Assembly: GCF_014268755.2 (NCBI RefSeq)
Contig: NZ_CP077093.1
Location: 3,522,001-3,586,000, forward strand
Length of the DNA: 64,000 bases
Direction: 5' to 3'
DNA from: Pseudomonas vanderleydeniana
GTDB lineage: Bacteria > Pseudomonadota > Gammaproteobacteria > Pseudomonadales > Pseudomonadaceae
The translations under genes and the position numbers were made by a program. Every line of letters starts with the position of its first letter. The first letter of the stretch is position 1. Below are positions 9,476 to 18,283 of this stretch, piece by piece. The notes under the pieces are model-generated. The model did not search any database and had not been told where the DNA came from. It saw nothing but the letters and a program-made list of their open reading frames with translations.

Positions 9476-11059
9476 TCAGGCGCCGTCCCTGAGCCATAGG
9501 CGCTCGAAGCGCCAGGTGCTGAACAGCGACTCTTCCGCTGCTGCGCCGCCGACGCGAGTGGCCACGCTGTCGAGCAGGTCGGCGTAGCCCCAGATCAGCA
9601 TGCCGCCGCGCTCGTACTGGATACGCTGCGCCTGGTGGACCAGGGCCGTGCGTTTCTCCAGGTCAGGTTGGGCCATGGCCTCGAGGAACAGCTGCGAAAA
9701 CTGCGGATCGTTGAAATGGGTCTTGTTCGAGACGGCGAACGGTGCATCCGTGTGGATTGCGCTGGCCAGGAACGGTGCGCCGATGCTGCCGCCGGTACTC
9801 AGGGTCCAGTCGTTTCGCTGTGGCCCGTCGAAGGTTGCCTGGTCGACCTGCTTGACCTTCAGGGTGACGCCGATCCGCTTGGCCTGTTCGGCCAGGACCA
9901 GCGCCGAAGAAAGCCCTGGCCCGGCGGTGGTGATCAACTCGACTTCGAGGTTCTCCTGACCGGCTTCCTTGAGCAGTTGCGCCGCCTTCTGCGGGTCGTA
10001 GGGCCGTGGCCCGAGCTCGTGGTTGAAGGTTGGATCGCTCGGTGCATACAGGTCGTTGGCCACCCGTCCCTGGCCGTTCAGGGCTCGGCGCACGAGCTCC
10101 TCGCGATCAGCCAGCAGGCGGAACGCCTCGCGTACCCGTGCGTCGTTGAACGGAGGCTTGTCCAGGTTCATGTCGAACGACAGCCAGTTGCCGCTGACCG
10201 ACTTGAGCAGGCGTACCCGGGGATCACGCTGCAGTACTTCAAGCTGCTCGGTCGGCATCACGTTGGCCATGTCGATCTGCCCGGCGCGCAGGGCTGCCAG
10301 GCGGGCGACCTGGTCCTTGAAGTCGATGATCTCCAGTTCGTCGGCGTAGGGCTTGCCTTCCTTGTAGTAGTTCTCGAAACGGCTGAACAGCGAGCGCTGG
10401 CCCGGGCTGTAGCTTTTCAACTTATAGGGACCGGCGCCGACGGGGTTGGTCACCGGGTGGTAGTCCACCGGGACGATACCGCCAAAGTTGACCCAGGTTT
10501 CGGCCAACGGCATGTAGCTGCGGCCTTCGCGAAAGCCCAGGCGTACCGTGCGCGAGTCGAGTTTCTCCAGGTTGTCGCGGTCGACCCAGTGCAGCAGTGC
10601 CGCGTAGGGCGAGGCCAGCTGCGGATCGGTCAGGCGGCGGATGGAGAAGATCAGGTCATCGGCGTCGATGGTCTTGCCGTTGTGGAACTCCAGGCCCTGG
10701 CGTAGGCGCAAGGTCCACTGGCTGGCGTCGGCGTTGGGCTCTGCCAGCTCGGCCAGGGCCAGGCGCGGTTGCATGTGCTCGTCCCATTCCCAGAGCTTGC
10801 TGTAGAGCGCGAAGCCGCGCACGATGCCGCCGCCGATGGGCTTGTGGGCGTCCAGATTGCCGTTCTGGTTGCCGTCGATGATACCCAGGCGCAACCGGCC
10901 GCCATAGCGTGGCTGGTCGTCCGTGGCTCCTGTTGCGGCTGGCTTGTTGTCCTGTGGGCCACAGCCGGCTAGCAGGCTGCCACCCAGGATGAGCCCGCCA
11001 CCGAGGGCGGCACTGTGGCCGAGAAAGGTGCGTCGGCTGAGGAGAGAGTCCTGGCTCAT
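9476..11059 (-). CDS. Second dipeptide-type ABC substrate-binding lipoprotein (paralogue of 122-1693)
   Basis: A 527-residue SBP_bac_5 receptor. Starting at the ATG at 11059, the N-terminus has a twin-arginine motif (SRRTFLG, Arg9-Arg10) and a lipobox with Cys33 (LLAGC). Long blocks match the first receptor (NLDAHKP, LALAELAEPNADAS, GKTIDADD), so the two arose by duplication. No permease or ATPase follows it, so it probably feeds the importer encoded at 1686-5405 and broadens its ligand range. It lies four bases downstream of the monooxygenase gene at 11064-12272. An in-frame start 30 bases upstream would overlap that gene and break the leader. Confidence 0.88.
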   Translation of the reverse strand: MSQDSLLSRRTFLGHSAALGGGLILGGSLLAGCGPQDNKPAATGATDDQPRYGGRLRLGIIDGNQNGNLDAHKPIGGGIVRGFALYSKLWEWDEHMQPRLALAELAEPNADASQWTLRLRQGLEFHNGKTIDADDLIFSIRRLTDPQLASPYAALLHWVDRDNLEKLDSRTVRLGFREGRSYMPLAETWVNFGGIVPVDYHPVTNPVGAGPYKLKSYSPGQRSLFSRFENYYKEGKPYADELEIIDFKDQVARLAALRAGQIDMANVMPTEQLEVLQRDPRVRLLKSVSGNWLSFDMNLDKPPFNDARVREAFRLLADREELVRRALNGQGRVANDLYAPSDPTFNHELGPRPYDPQKAAQLLKEAGQENLEVELITTAGPGLSSALVLAEQAKRIGVTLKVKQVDQATFDGPQRNDWTLSTGGSIGAPFLASAIHTDAPFAVSNKTHFNDPQFSQLFLEAMAQPDLEKRTALVHQAQRIQYERGGMLIWGYADLLDSVATRVGGAAAEESLFSTWRFERLWLRDGA

Positions 11060-11063
11060 GGGA

Positions 11064-12272
11064 TCAGGCTCCGCTCGGACCGTTGGCACTGTGCAAGGCC
11101 GGCAATGGCTCGTTCGTGCGGCTCAAGCCGCTACGCTCGCCACGAAAGTGCGGCAGGATGTGTTCGCCGAGGCGATAGGCTTCCTCCAGGTGGGGGTAGC
11201 CGGCGAGGAAGAACAGGTCGATGCCGATGGCGTTGTATTCGCGAATTCGCGCCACGACATTTTCATGACTGCCCACCAGCGCGCAGCCAGGCGGAATGCC
11301 GATGTAGCCGAAACCGGTCCAGACGTTGGGGTGGATGAAGAAGTCCTCGAAGCCTTGGGTTTCGTTCTTGCCGGCGAAATCGTGTTCATAGCTGAGCTTG
11401 CGCGCGGTACGCAGCCCGGCGTGGGCTGCCACGGCCTTGACCGCGCCACGGGCGATGCCTTCGTCGAAGAAGCGCTTGGCTTCGGCCAGCGCCAGTTCTT
11501 CGGTTTCCCGGGTGATGACGTCGATGGACAGGCCGAAGCGGATCCCGGTGCGTCCGTACTTCAGCGCACGCTCGCGGATATCGGCGATCAGTGCGGCGAT
11601 CTCCGTCGGATGCTCGGCGCGCATCAAATAGAAGTCGGCGTGCCGTGCCGCGAATTCCCGTGCCGGAATCGACGAGCCGGCAGTGCAGATCAGCGGCAGC
11701 TCGGCCTTTTTCTGCGGGCCACGCAGGCCACCGCCATCGGCCTTGTAGAACTTGCCGTCGTAGTGGAAGGTTTCGTTGTTCCAGTACCCCTTGACCACAT
11801 CCATGAACTCGATGGCGCGTTCATAACGTTCGTCATGCTCACTGAAGTCACCGACCTGGCGCTGGATTGCATCGGACCCCCCGTTGATGATGTTCCATAT
11901 CAGCCGATTGCCGGTGGCGCGCTGATAGGTCGCCGCCTGCTGCACGGCAACCCAGGGCGTGTAGTGGTAAGGCTGGAACGCCGTAACGTATTTGAGCGTG
12001 CGGGTTTCCCGGGCCAGCAGCGAGCAGACGGTCCAGGGCTCCTCGCCACTCGGGGCGTTGACCATCAGCGCACCGCCGAAGCCGTTGATTTCCGCGGCTC
12101 GGGCGATCTGGCCGAGGTAGTCGATGTAGGTGAAGTGATCGCCGACGTTGAAACCGGACACCGCACCGGTACTGGGGCCGCCACGGTGCCAGTCGCCCCG
12201 GTTGCGAGGATCACCGGGAAGGAACTGGGTTTCACCGTGCAGCGGCAGGCGGGTAAAGAATTCGATGCTCAT
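11064..12272 (-). CDS. LLM-class flavin-dependent monooxygenase, SsuD/NtaA-like
   Basis: A 402-residue FMNH2-dependent monooxygenase of the luciferase-like family. It begins MSIEFFTRLPLHGETQF and contains DYLGQIARAAEINGFGGALM, ATYQRATGNRLIWNIINGG and a C-terminal FLAGYPHLEEAYRLGEHILP like that of the fragment at 1-111. The start at 12272 is supported by an upstream AGGAG (ACAGGAGTCCCG). Longer readings run antisense through the 3' part of the receptor gene. It sits between the SsuA-like receptor and the second dipeptide-type receptor in a tightly spaced operon. A role in oxygenolytic sulfur release is inferred. Confidence 0.88.
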   Translation of the reverse strand: MSIEFFTRLPLHGETQFLPGDPRNRGDWHRGGPSTGAVSGFNVGDHFTYIDYLGQIARAAEINGFGGALMVNAPSGEEPWTVCSLLARETRTLKYVTAFQPYHYTPWVAVQQAATYQRATGNRLIWNIINGGSDAIQRQVGDFSEHDERYERAIEFMDVVKGYWNNETFHYDGKFYKADGGGLRGPQKKAELPLICTAGSSIPAREFAARHADFYLMRAEHPTEIAALIADIRERALKYGRTGIRFGLSIDVITRETEELALAEAKRFFDEGIARGAVKAVAAHAGLRTARKLSYEHDFAGKNETQGFEDFFIHPNVWTGFGYIGIPPGCALVGSHENVVARIREYNAIGIDLFFLAGYPHLEEAYRLGEHILPHFRGERSGLSRTNEPLPALHSANGPSGA

Positions 12273-12283
12273 CGGGACTCCTG

Positions 12284-13357
12284 TCATGGATTCTGGGTGA
12301 CCTGGCCACGCAGATTTGGCCAGTAGTCGGTAAGGTTCAGGTCGATCAGTGCCTGGTTGGTGTAGCGGGTGGCCAGGGCTGGACGGATGTCGTAGTTGTC
12401 GCGAATCAGGTGATTGGCCAGGGCGTAGGCACTCAGGGCCTGGTAGTGGGTCTTGAGTTGCTGGTCGCTCTTGGGGGCCCAGCGGTCTTTCCAACTCACC
12501 GGGTCGTCCTGGTCGTCGCGGCGCAGGACGCTTTCGCTGATGCCGGCGCGAGAGGACAACTGGTAGTAGGCGTCCTGGTTCGCCTGCTGGGAAATCCACC
12601 AGGCGGCCTTGACCCAGGCCGTCGCGAGCAATTGGGTGATGTCCGGGTGCTGTTCGATGAAGCGGTCGGTGCCCCACAGGTCGGAGACCAGGCGCCAGTC
12701 ATTGCTGCCCTGCTTGGTCGACCAGATGATCTTGCCGACGCCCTTGTCTTCCAGGGCATAGGCTTCGTTGAGCAATACCGCAGCATCGACCTTGCCGGCA
12801 GACACGGCGGCGGCCCCGACCTGCGGGTTGAGGTTGGCGATCTTGAAATCGTCCAGCTTGAGCTGCCTGCTGGCGAGAAAGTTGCTGAAGGCGAACTCCC
12901 ACGGACGGCCACGGTGCAGGGCCAGACGCTTGCCCTTGAGGTCCTCGATGGAGGTAGCGGTGGAGTTGGCGGGGACTACCAGGTAGACATTGTTGCCGCT
13001 GCCGCCCGGCACGATCAGTTTGCCGGGTACCCCTCCCGCGCCGGCGATCACCGACGGCAGGTCGCCGCGGACGGCAAAGTCGATGCTGTTGTTGCTGAAG
13101 CCTTCGTTGATCTGTGGACCGGCGCCGGCGTGGGGCAGGGCGATCCAGTCCAGTTTGATCCCCCGTTGCTGGAGTTGCTGCTCCAGCCAGCCTTCCTCGA
13201 TCACCCGTCCAGGTATACCGCCGAAGACGGGCTTGCCGCCTTGGGTAAAGGCCACGATCGCAATTTTCACCGAGGCCGGAGCCGATTCGGCGAGCGCCGT
13301 GAAGCTCACCAGTAACCCGGCCAGTACGACCAGGCTGTTGCGCCAGAAACCTTTCAT
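12284..13357 (-). CDS. SsuA/NrtA-like ABC transporter substrate-binding protein
   Basis: A 357-residue periplasmic receptor with a clear Sec signal peptide (MKGFWRNSLVVLAGLLVSF...ALAES). Its fold is that of the aliphatic-sulfonate/nitrate/taurine binders, with segments SIDFAVRGDLPSVIAGAGG, SIEDLKGKRLALHRG and VGAAAVSAGKVDAAVLLNEAYA. The start at 13357 has a GGGGGAG ribosome site. No cognate SsuB or SsuC is present, so the partner permease and ATPase must be encoded elsewhere or be shared. It is the first gene of the operon read from the sigma-54 promoter at 13461-13475. Confidence 0.85.
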   Translation of the reverse strand: MKGFWRNSLVVLAGLLVSFTALAESAPASVKIAIVAFTQGGKPVFGGIPGRVIEEGWLEQQLQQRGIKLDWIALPHAGAGPQINEGFSNNSIDFAVRGDLPSVIAGAGGVPGKLIVPGGSGNNVYLVVPANSTATSIEDLKGKRLALHRGRPWEFAFSNFLASRQLKLDDFKIANLNPQVGAAAVSAGKVDAAVLLNEAYALEDKGVGKIIWSTKQGSNDWRLVSDLWGTDRFIEQHPDITQLLATAWVKAAWWISQQANQDAYYQLSSRAGISESVLRRDDQDDPVSWKDRWAPKSDQQLKTHYQALSAYALANHLIRDNYDIRPALATRYTNQALIDLNLTDYWPNLRGQVTQNP

Positions 13358-13460
13358 TGAAACTTCTCCCCCTCTACAGCGACGCCTACCCCCTGTGGGA
13401 GCCGGCTTGCTGGCGATGCGCCGCAGGCGGCCACTGTGTGATGTTCGTGAGGGGGGCAGA

Positions 13461-13475
13461 GCATGTTGCGTGCCA
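13461..13475 (-). promoter_or_regulatory. Sigma-54 (-24/-12) promoter of the minus-strand organosulfur operon
   Basis: On the minus strand the sequence is TGGCACGCAACATGC, which fits the TGGCACG-N4-TTGC consensus except for one base in the -12 element. The GG and GC pairs have exact spacing. Transcription should begin about 12 bases downstream, giving a leader of roughly 90 bases before the SsuA-like gene. The divergent neighbour encodes a sigma-54 activator. Confidence 0.8.
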
Positions 13476-13585
13476 CTGAGCCAGCACTCAGCTACAGGCC
13501 GCAGGAAATAAGGGTCTCCGCGCTGCTGCCGAGTAACACCGGGGACACCTTGTGCTGATTGATACACAGACGGTTGCTGGCCCGT

Positions 13586-13601
13586 TGCTGCTCCAGCAGC
13601 A
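13586..13601. promoter_or_regulatory. Putative upstream activating site for the sigma-54 activator
   Basis: A 16-bp palindrome TGCTGCTCCAGCAGCA lies about 110 bp upstream of the -24 element, the usual distance for an enhancer-binding protein site. A half-site-like GCTGG occurs nearby. Assigning it to the product of 13721-14788 is an inference. The remaining 13476-13720 sequence holds an AT-rich stretch (about 13620-13675) that probably carries the promoter of the regulator gene. Confidence 0.45.
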
Positions 13602-13720
13602 GCCGTGTAACAAAAAATGCGCATATGATTTCAAGGAATATATAAATATTAATTAATAATTATTTAGTCTAAAAATCTTCGGGCACTATGACGGGGCGCT
13701 TTTACTGCCAGGAATGCACC

Positions 13721-14788
13721 ATGTCGCTGATCACACACCCCAACGCTCGCGAACTGACCAAGTCGGTGCGCGCCACCGTGCTGGTTTTCAAGGACCCGCG
13801 CTCTCAGGAGCTCCTCAGCCGCATCGAGCGCCTGGCACCCAGCGAGGCCAACACCCTGATCATTGGCGAGACCGGTACCGGCAAGGAGTTGGTCGCGCGG
13901 CATATCCACCATCTCAGTCGGCGTGGTCGCGAGCCTTTCGTGGCGGTCAACTGCGGCGCGTTCGCCGAAACGTTGGTGGAAAGCGAGCTGTTCGGCCATG
14001 AGAAAGGCGCGTTCACCGGCGCTACCACCCACAAGGCCGGCTGGTTCGAGGCGGCCAACGGTGGCACGCTGTTTCTCGACGAGATCGGTGACTTGCCGTT
14101 GAACATGCAGGTCAAGCTGCTGCGGGTGCTACAGGAACGCGAGGTGGTGCGCCTGGGTTCGCGCACACCGATTCCGATCAATGTGCGCCTGGTGGCGGCG
14201 ACCAACGTCAACCTGGCCGATGCGGTGGTGGCGGGTAATTTCCGTGAGGACCTGTTCTACCGCCTGCACGTGGCGACGATCCGCCTGCCGCCATTGCGTG
14301 AGCGCCCGGGGGATATCCTGCCGTTGGCGGAGTTCTTCCTCGAGGAGCATTGCCAGCGCCTGGGCTACAACCGTGCCTCACTGAGCAGCGAGGCCGAACG
14401 CAAGCTGCTCGAACACAGCTGGCCAGGCAACATTCGCGAGTTGGAGAATGCCATTCACCATGCCTTGCTGGTGTGCCGCAATCAACGGGTGGCACCTGCC
14501 GACCTGCACCTGGTGGACATGCGCCCGGTCAATGGTGTTCGGCAGGAGGAAAGTGTACAACCCGCGCGGGCAATCAGTGGCCCGGCGGATCTGGAAGCGG
14601 CGCTCAATGCGTTGTTCGAGCGCAATATCCCGGACCTGTACGAACACATCGAGGAGACGATCTTTCGTACGGCCTACCGCTACTGCCACGGAAACCAGTT
14701 GCAGACAGGGCGCCTGCTGAACATCAGCCGCAACATCGTGCGAGCGAGATTGGAGAAGATCGGCGAATTGAGTCGATCGCAGGAATAG
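13721..14788 (+). CDS. Sigma-54-dependent Fis-family activator without a sensor domain (SfnR-like)
   Basis: A 355-residue enhancer-binding protein consisting of an AAA+ domain and a DNA-binding tail. It has Walker A GETGTGKE (residues 49-56), the sigma-54 contact loop GAFTGA (96-101), Walker B GTLFLDE (about 115-121) and a C-terminal Fis-type helix-turn-helix ([19 protein letters not shown]). Only about 20 residues precede the AAA+ core. There is no receiver, GAF or PAS domain, as in SfnR regulators of sulfone and sulfonate use, whose activity is set by expression level. The start at 13721 has an AGGA site; an ATG at 13688 is possible but poorly supported. It should activate the divergent operon through the promoter at 13461-13475. 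Confidence 0.88.
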   Translation: MSLITHPNARELTKSVRATVLVFKDPRSQELLSRIERLAPSEANTLIIGETGTGKELVARHIHHLSRRGREPFVAVNCGAFAETLVESELFGHEKGAFTGATTHKAGWFEAANGGTLFLDEIGDLPLNMQVKLLRVLQEREVVRLGSRTPIPINVRLVAATNVNLADAVVAGNFREDLFYRLHVATIRLPPLRERPGDILPLAEFFLEEHCQRLGYNRASLSSEAERKLLEHSWPGNIRELENAIHHALLVCRNQRVAPADLHLVDMRPVNGVRQEESVQPARAISGPADLEAALNALFERNIPDLYEHIEETIFRTAYRYCHGNQLQTGRLLNISRNIVRARLEKIGELSRSQE

Positions 14789-14840
14789 GAAAAGGCAAGG
14801 AGGTCGACGGGCGTTGCCTGTGGACCTCCTCGAACAGGCC

Positions 14841-15590
14841 TTACCTGGGCAGGGCTTCGCGACTGAAGGCCTCGACTTCACGTATCAGGCTGCTGGCGGC
14901 CAGGCGTACCAGTTCACCCCCTTTCTCCACGGTGGCCAGGGCCGGGTCCGAACCCATGCGGCCATCCGGGAAGCGCGCACGGAAGTCCAGGGCTTCGCGG
15001 ATTGGGCCGGTGTTGGCGATCTGTGGCGAGTACTCGGCCGTCTTGATGGCGTCCGGATAAGCCCATTGGGTCACGGCGATCTCGGAGGGCGTGGCATGGC
15101 TGCCGTGTCCGACCGGAAACTGTTCGCGGGCCAGCTCGCCGACGCCTTCGAGGTCCCACCAGTTGCACAGTTTCAAGGCGAAGCCGGCAGGGCGCCTTGC
15201 GAAACTGGCTTCGGCATACAGCTCCGAGAATGCGGCTTCGATCGAAGCGATGTTGCCACCATGGCCATTGAGGAACAGGATCTTCTCGAAACCGTGGCCT
15301 GCCAGCGAACGGACCCAGTCGCCAATGGCGGCAATGAAGGTCGAAGGCCGTAGTGAAATGGTGCCCGGGAAGGCCAGGTGATGCTGGGCCATGCCGATGT
15401 TGAAGGTCGGGGCGATCAGAATGTCGGCGTTCTTCTCGGCTTCATGGGCAATGATCTGCGGACACATCCAGTCGGTACCCAACAGACCGGTGGGGCCATG
15501 TTGCTCATTGGAGCCGATGGGCACGACGATGGTACGGCTACGTTCGAGAAACTGGCCGATCTCGGCCCAGGTCGACAGGTGCAGGAGCAT
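14841..15590 (-). CDS. Creatininase-family amidohydrolase
   Basis: A 249-residue protein of the creatininase/FAPy-deformylase superfamily, metal-dependent hydrolases of small cyclic or linear amides. Metal-ligand motifs are visible: IGSNEQHGPTG (Glu, His), GTDW (Asp), MAQHHLAFPGT and FLNGHGGN. The ATG at 15590 follows AGGAAAACC. It lies downstream of the symporter gene on the same strand and convergent to the sigma-54 activator. It may process an imported compound in this locus, but the substrate is unknown. Confidence 0.85.
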   Translation of the reverse strand: MLLHLSTWAEIGQFLERSRTIVVPIGSNEQHGPTGLLGTDWMCPQIIAHEAEKNADILIAPTFNIGMAQHHLAFPGTISLRPSTFIAAIGDWVRSLAGHGFEKILFLNGHGGNIASIEAAFSELYAEASFARRPAGFALKLCNWWDLEGVGELAREQFPVGHGSHATPSEIAVTQWAYPDAIKTAEYSPQIANTGPIREALDFRARFPDGRMGSDPALATVEKGGELVRLAASSLIREVEAFSREALPR

Positions 15591-15701
15591 TGGTTTTCCT
15601 CATCGCGGCTTGTTATGTGCGCACATGCTGCGCTGCTGTCGCTGACTCGGCAAGAGCGATGCCGAGTCGATCCACGGTGCTGCCCGGCAATTGGGCTGGG
15701 G

Positions 15702-16700
15702 TCAAGGATCGACCTGGCCCATCAGTTCGCTCACCGACTCCGGACGCTTGGCATAACGCTGGGCCAGCACGGCGCAAACCATCAGCTGGATCTGGTGGAA
15801 CAGCATCAGCGGCAGGATCAGCACGCCGATGGTGCTGCCGGCGAACAGCACCTGGGCCATCGGTACGCCGGTCGCCAGGCTTTTCTTGGAGCCGCAGAAC
15901 AGGATGGTGATGCGGTCTTCCTGGTCAAAGCCGAACGCCTTGCCCAGCAGGGTCGAGGCCAGCAGCACCAGGCCCAGCACCACGCCGCAGACCACCACCA
16001 GCCCGGCCAGATCCACAAGTGGAATCTGATGCCAGATACCTTCGTTCACCGCCTCGCTGAAGGCGCTGTAGACCACCAGCAGAATCGAACCCTGGTCGAC
16101 GAACTTCAGCCAGCTCTTGTTGCGGCCGACCCAGGCGCCGATCCAACGCCGGGCGATCTGGCCAGCAATGAACGGCAGCAGCAGTTGCACGCTGATCTTC
16201 ACGATGGCATCGAGGGTCGAGCCACCTTCGCCGTGCACGTTCAGCAGCAGGGTCACCAGCAGCGGCGTGATGAAGATGCCGAACAGGCTGGAGGCCGCGG
16301 CGCTGCAGATCGCGGCCGGGACGTTACCGCGGGCCAGGGAGGTGAAGGCGATCGCCGATTGCACCGTGGCGGGCAGGGCGCAGAGGTAGAGCATGCCCAT
16401 GTACAACTGGTCGCCGATCAGGGGTGACAGCAGCGGCTTGAGTGCCAGGCCCAGCAGCGGGAACAGCACGAAGGTCAGGGCGAAGACCAGCAGGTGCAGG
16501 CGCCAGTGGCCGGCACCGGCGATGATCGACTCACGCGAGAGCTTGGCCCCGTGCAGGAAGAACAGCAGGGCGATGGCGATGTTGGTCAGCCAGCTGAAAC
16601 CGACGGCCACTTGGCCACCAGCGGGCAGGAGGCTGGCAAGGATCACCACGCTGATCAGGGTCAGGGTGAAATTGTCGGGCAGGAAACGGGGACGGGTCAT
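15702..16700 (-). CDS. SBF-like (bile acid:sodium symporter family) transporter
   Basis: A 332-residue integral membrane protein with about ten hydrophobic segments, of the SBF_like/YfeH type within the bile acid:Na+ symporter family. Characteristic stretches are LLFFLHGAKLSRESI, LCALPATVQSAIAFTSLARGN and FCGSKKSLATGVPMAQVLF. The start at 16700 (MTRPRFLPDN) was chosen because it leads directly into the first membrane helix; the 18 residues that could precede it are not family-like. Substrates of bacterial members are small organic anions; this one is not defined. It may be cotranscribed with the hydrolase gene 111 bases downstream. Confidence 0.85.
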   Translation of the reverse strand: MTRPRFLPDNFTLTLISVVILASLLPAGGQVAVGFSWLTNIAIALLFFLHGAKLSRESIIAGAGHWRLHLLVFALTFVLFPLLGLALKPLLSPLIGDQLYMGMLYLCALPATVQSAIAFTSLARGNVPAAICSAAASSLFGIFITPLLVTLLLNVHGEGGSTLDAIVKISVQLLLPFIAGQIARRWIGAWVGRNKSWLKFVDQGSILLVVYSAFSEAVNEGIWHQIPLVDLAGLVVVCGVVLGLVLLASTLLGKAFGFDQEDRITILFCGSKKSLATGVPMAQVLFAGSTIGVLILPLMLFHQIQLMVCAVLAQRYAKRPESVSELMGQVDP

Positions 16701-16900
16701 GGCGAACGTTATCCGGGAGCAGAAACAGTATGGCGACTTTAACCTGTTCGCCATCTTCCGACTAACGCCAATAAGCCCCCGGATATCGCCTAAAGGACAT
16801 GCCCGGGATGTTTGACTACGCTGGGCGTCGGCCTGCTGCGTGTAATCGGATTGCAGGAAACTAGGTGTTCAGTCCCGGAGAGTCATGATCGATCGGCAAC

Positions 16901-18007
16901 CTACTTCAGGTAGCAGGCGCCCAGCCAATCCGGAGGGTTGGGCGCCAGTTGCCGAGCGAGCGGCAGGTAGCGCCGGTCCAGTTGTGCCGCCAGCCAATAC
17001 AACTGGCTACTGCTTTTGGGCTCCCAGAAGCCGCTGTAACCAGTTTCGCCGACGTTGGCACGGTCACGATCGAATTTCACCGTGGTGTGAACGAACTCCT
17101 GGTGTGTGCGCTGCCCGCTGGCGTAGGTCATCAGCCAATCCAGCGAGTGTGCCAACGAAGCACCGTTCGCCGCCCGGTAGTCCAGCCAGTTGCCGCCGAT
17201 GCCATAGGGACGGGCCGCCAGTGCTGCCTGGACCAGTGGTTCCAGGTCATAGACGACATAGTGCAGGGCGTCGCGCTCCGTGAAATCGGAGACTGACCCA
17301 TCAGGCAGCAGGTTATCGGCGACTTGCTGGCGAAAGACCCCGAAGGCCTGCCCGAGCATTTCGTGGTCGGCCAGCGCGGCAGCGGCCAGGGTAACGAGCT
17401 TGACCCGGTGACTCTGCCAGTTGTTGCTATGAGTTCCCCCCTTGGCGCCGTGGAACTGGGCGATCCGGGCCAGGTAGCCATTGCCGAGGTTGCGCAGGAA
17501 GGTGCGGCTGACCTCGCGAGTCTTGGGACTCAACTGCTCGGCAGTGAGGAGGTAGGCCTGTATCAGTTGGTCGAGGTTGGTTTCGTCGATCGGGTTGAAA
17601 TCCGGCTGATAGGTGCCGAACCAGGCAATCAGGCCCGCATCGACCTGCTGCAGATAGCGCCCGTCGCCGCTCAGCCGCCAAGCCAGGGCCGCCCGACGCA
17701 GGACCGGCCAGTCCTTCTCGGCGGCGATGCTCTGCTCACGGATGCCCTGGTTTGGCAGCGTGCCTTCGGTATGCAGTCGAGCCAGCGGGTGACTCGTGGC
17801 GCCGAGTTGCCGACTCGCTGCCATCAAGAGCTGTTTGGCGGACGGGCTGCTGGCGGCGGGTTGGCACAGGGTGGTGATGCCCGAGGCGTTGGAGCCCGAC
17901 TCTGCAGCCGCGAAGGCAGGGCTCGAGAGCGTGGCAAGCAGCGCCACGCAGAGCCTCCATCCGGAACCGGTCTTGCGGCAGGCAGCTATTGACACGTTCC
18001 ATCCCAT
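16901..18007 (-). CDS. Secreted alginate-lyase-family (PL5-like) protein
   Basis: A 368-residue protein with an N-terminal signal peptide (WRLCVALLATLSSPAFAAAES). The alpha-barrel body is related to alginate lyase AlgL. The segment THSNNWQSHRVKLVTLAAAA aligns with the catalytic Asn-Asn-His region of PL5 enzymes, and LPDGSVSDFTERDALHYV with the later substrate-binding segment. In AlgL the motif reads NNHSYW; here NNW-SHR departs from it, so activity or specificity may differ. It stands alone, far from any alginate biosynthesis gene. The start is uncertain because no strong ribosome site precedes 18007. Confidence 0.75.
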   Translation of the reverse strand: MGWNVSIAACRKTGSGWRLCVALLATLSSPAFAAAESGSNASGITTLCQPAASSPSAKQLLMAASRQLGATSHPLARLHTEGTLPNQGIREQSIAAEKDWPVLRRAALAWRLSGDGRYLQQVDAGLIAWFGTYQPDFNPIDETNLDQLIQAYLLTAEQLSPKTREVSRTFLRNLGNGYLARIAQFHGAKGGTHSNNWQSHRVKLVTLAAAALADHEMLGQAFGVFRQQVADNLLPDGSVSDFTERDALHYVVYDLEPLVQAALAARPYGIGGNWLDYRAANGASLAHSLDWLMTYASGQRTHQEFVHTTVKFDRDRANVGETGYSGFWEPKSSSQLYWLAAQLDRRYLPLARQLAPNPPDWLGACYLK

Positions 18008-18064
18008 GCTTGGTGATCGAGGTTGAAAATCTAGCACGGGGTCGCCTCGCACAAGATGAAAGGA

Positions 18065-18252
18065 TCAGGTTGGCGTTTCATGTAGCAGAGGCCGTTGGCG
18101 CTGCCGACCCAGTTGCAGGGACAGAATCGCCAATCCCTGGATCGCCGCTGCGCAGCCCAGCAGCAGAAGATCACCCTGTTCAGTGCGGGCCAAGTTTTTG
18201 AGGGCACCGAGGAACACCGGAGCGAAATCGATTCGACTATAGGGGGGTGAGC
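18065..18252 (-). pseudogene. Possible remnant of a membrane-protein C-terminus
   Basis: On the minus strand a frame without ATG gives a coherent membrane-protein-like tail (DLLLLGCAAAIQGLAILSLQ followed by a basic segment and a stop at 18065). Upstream in the same frame are stop codons and no start with a ribosome site; the only candidate is a GTG. I read it as the decayed 3' end of a transporter or other membrane protein. The parent family is not recognised. Confidence 0.3.
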
Positions 18253-18283
18253 ATGAGTTCCCGCACAGTCGGGTGACTCACGA

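Noticed and set aside
11064..12677. Longer form of the LLM monooxygenase starting at 12677
   Set aside because: The extra residues come from a wrong frame of the SsuA-like receptor gene. The ATG at 12272 has an AGGAG and the family N-terminus.
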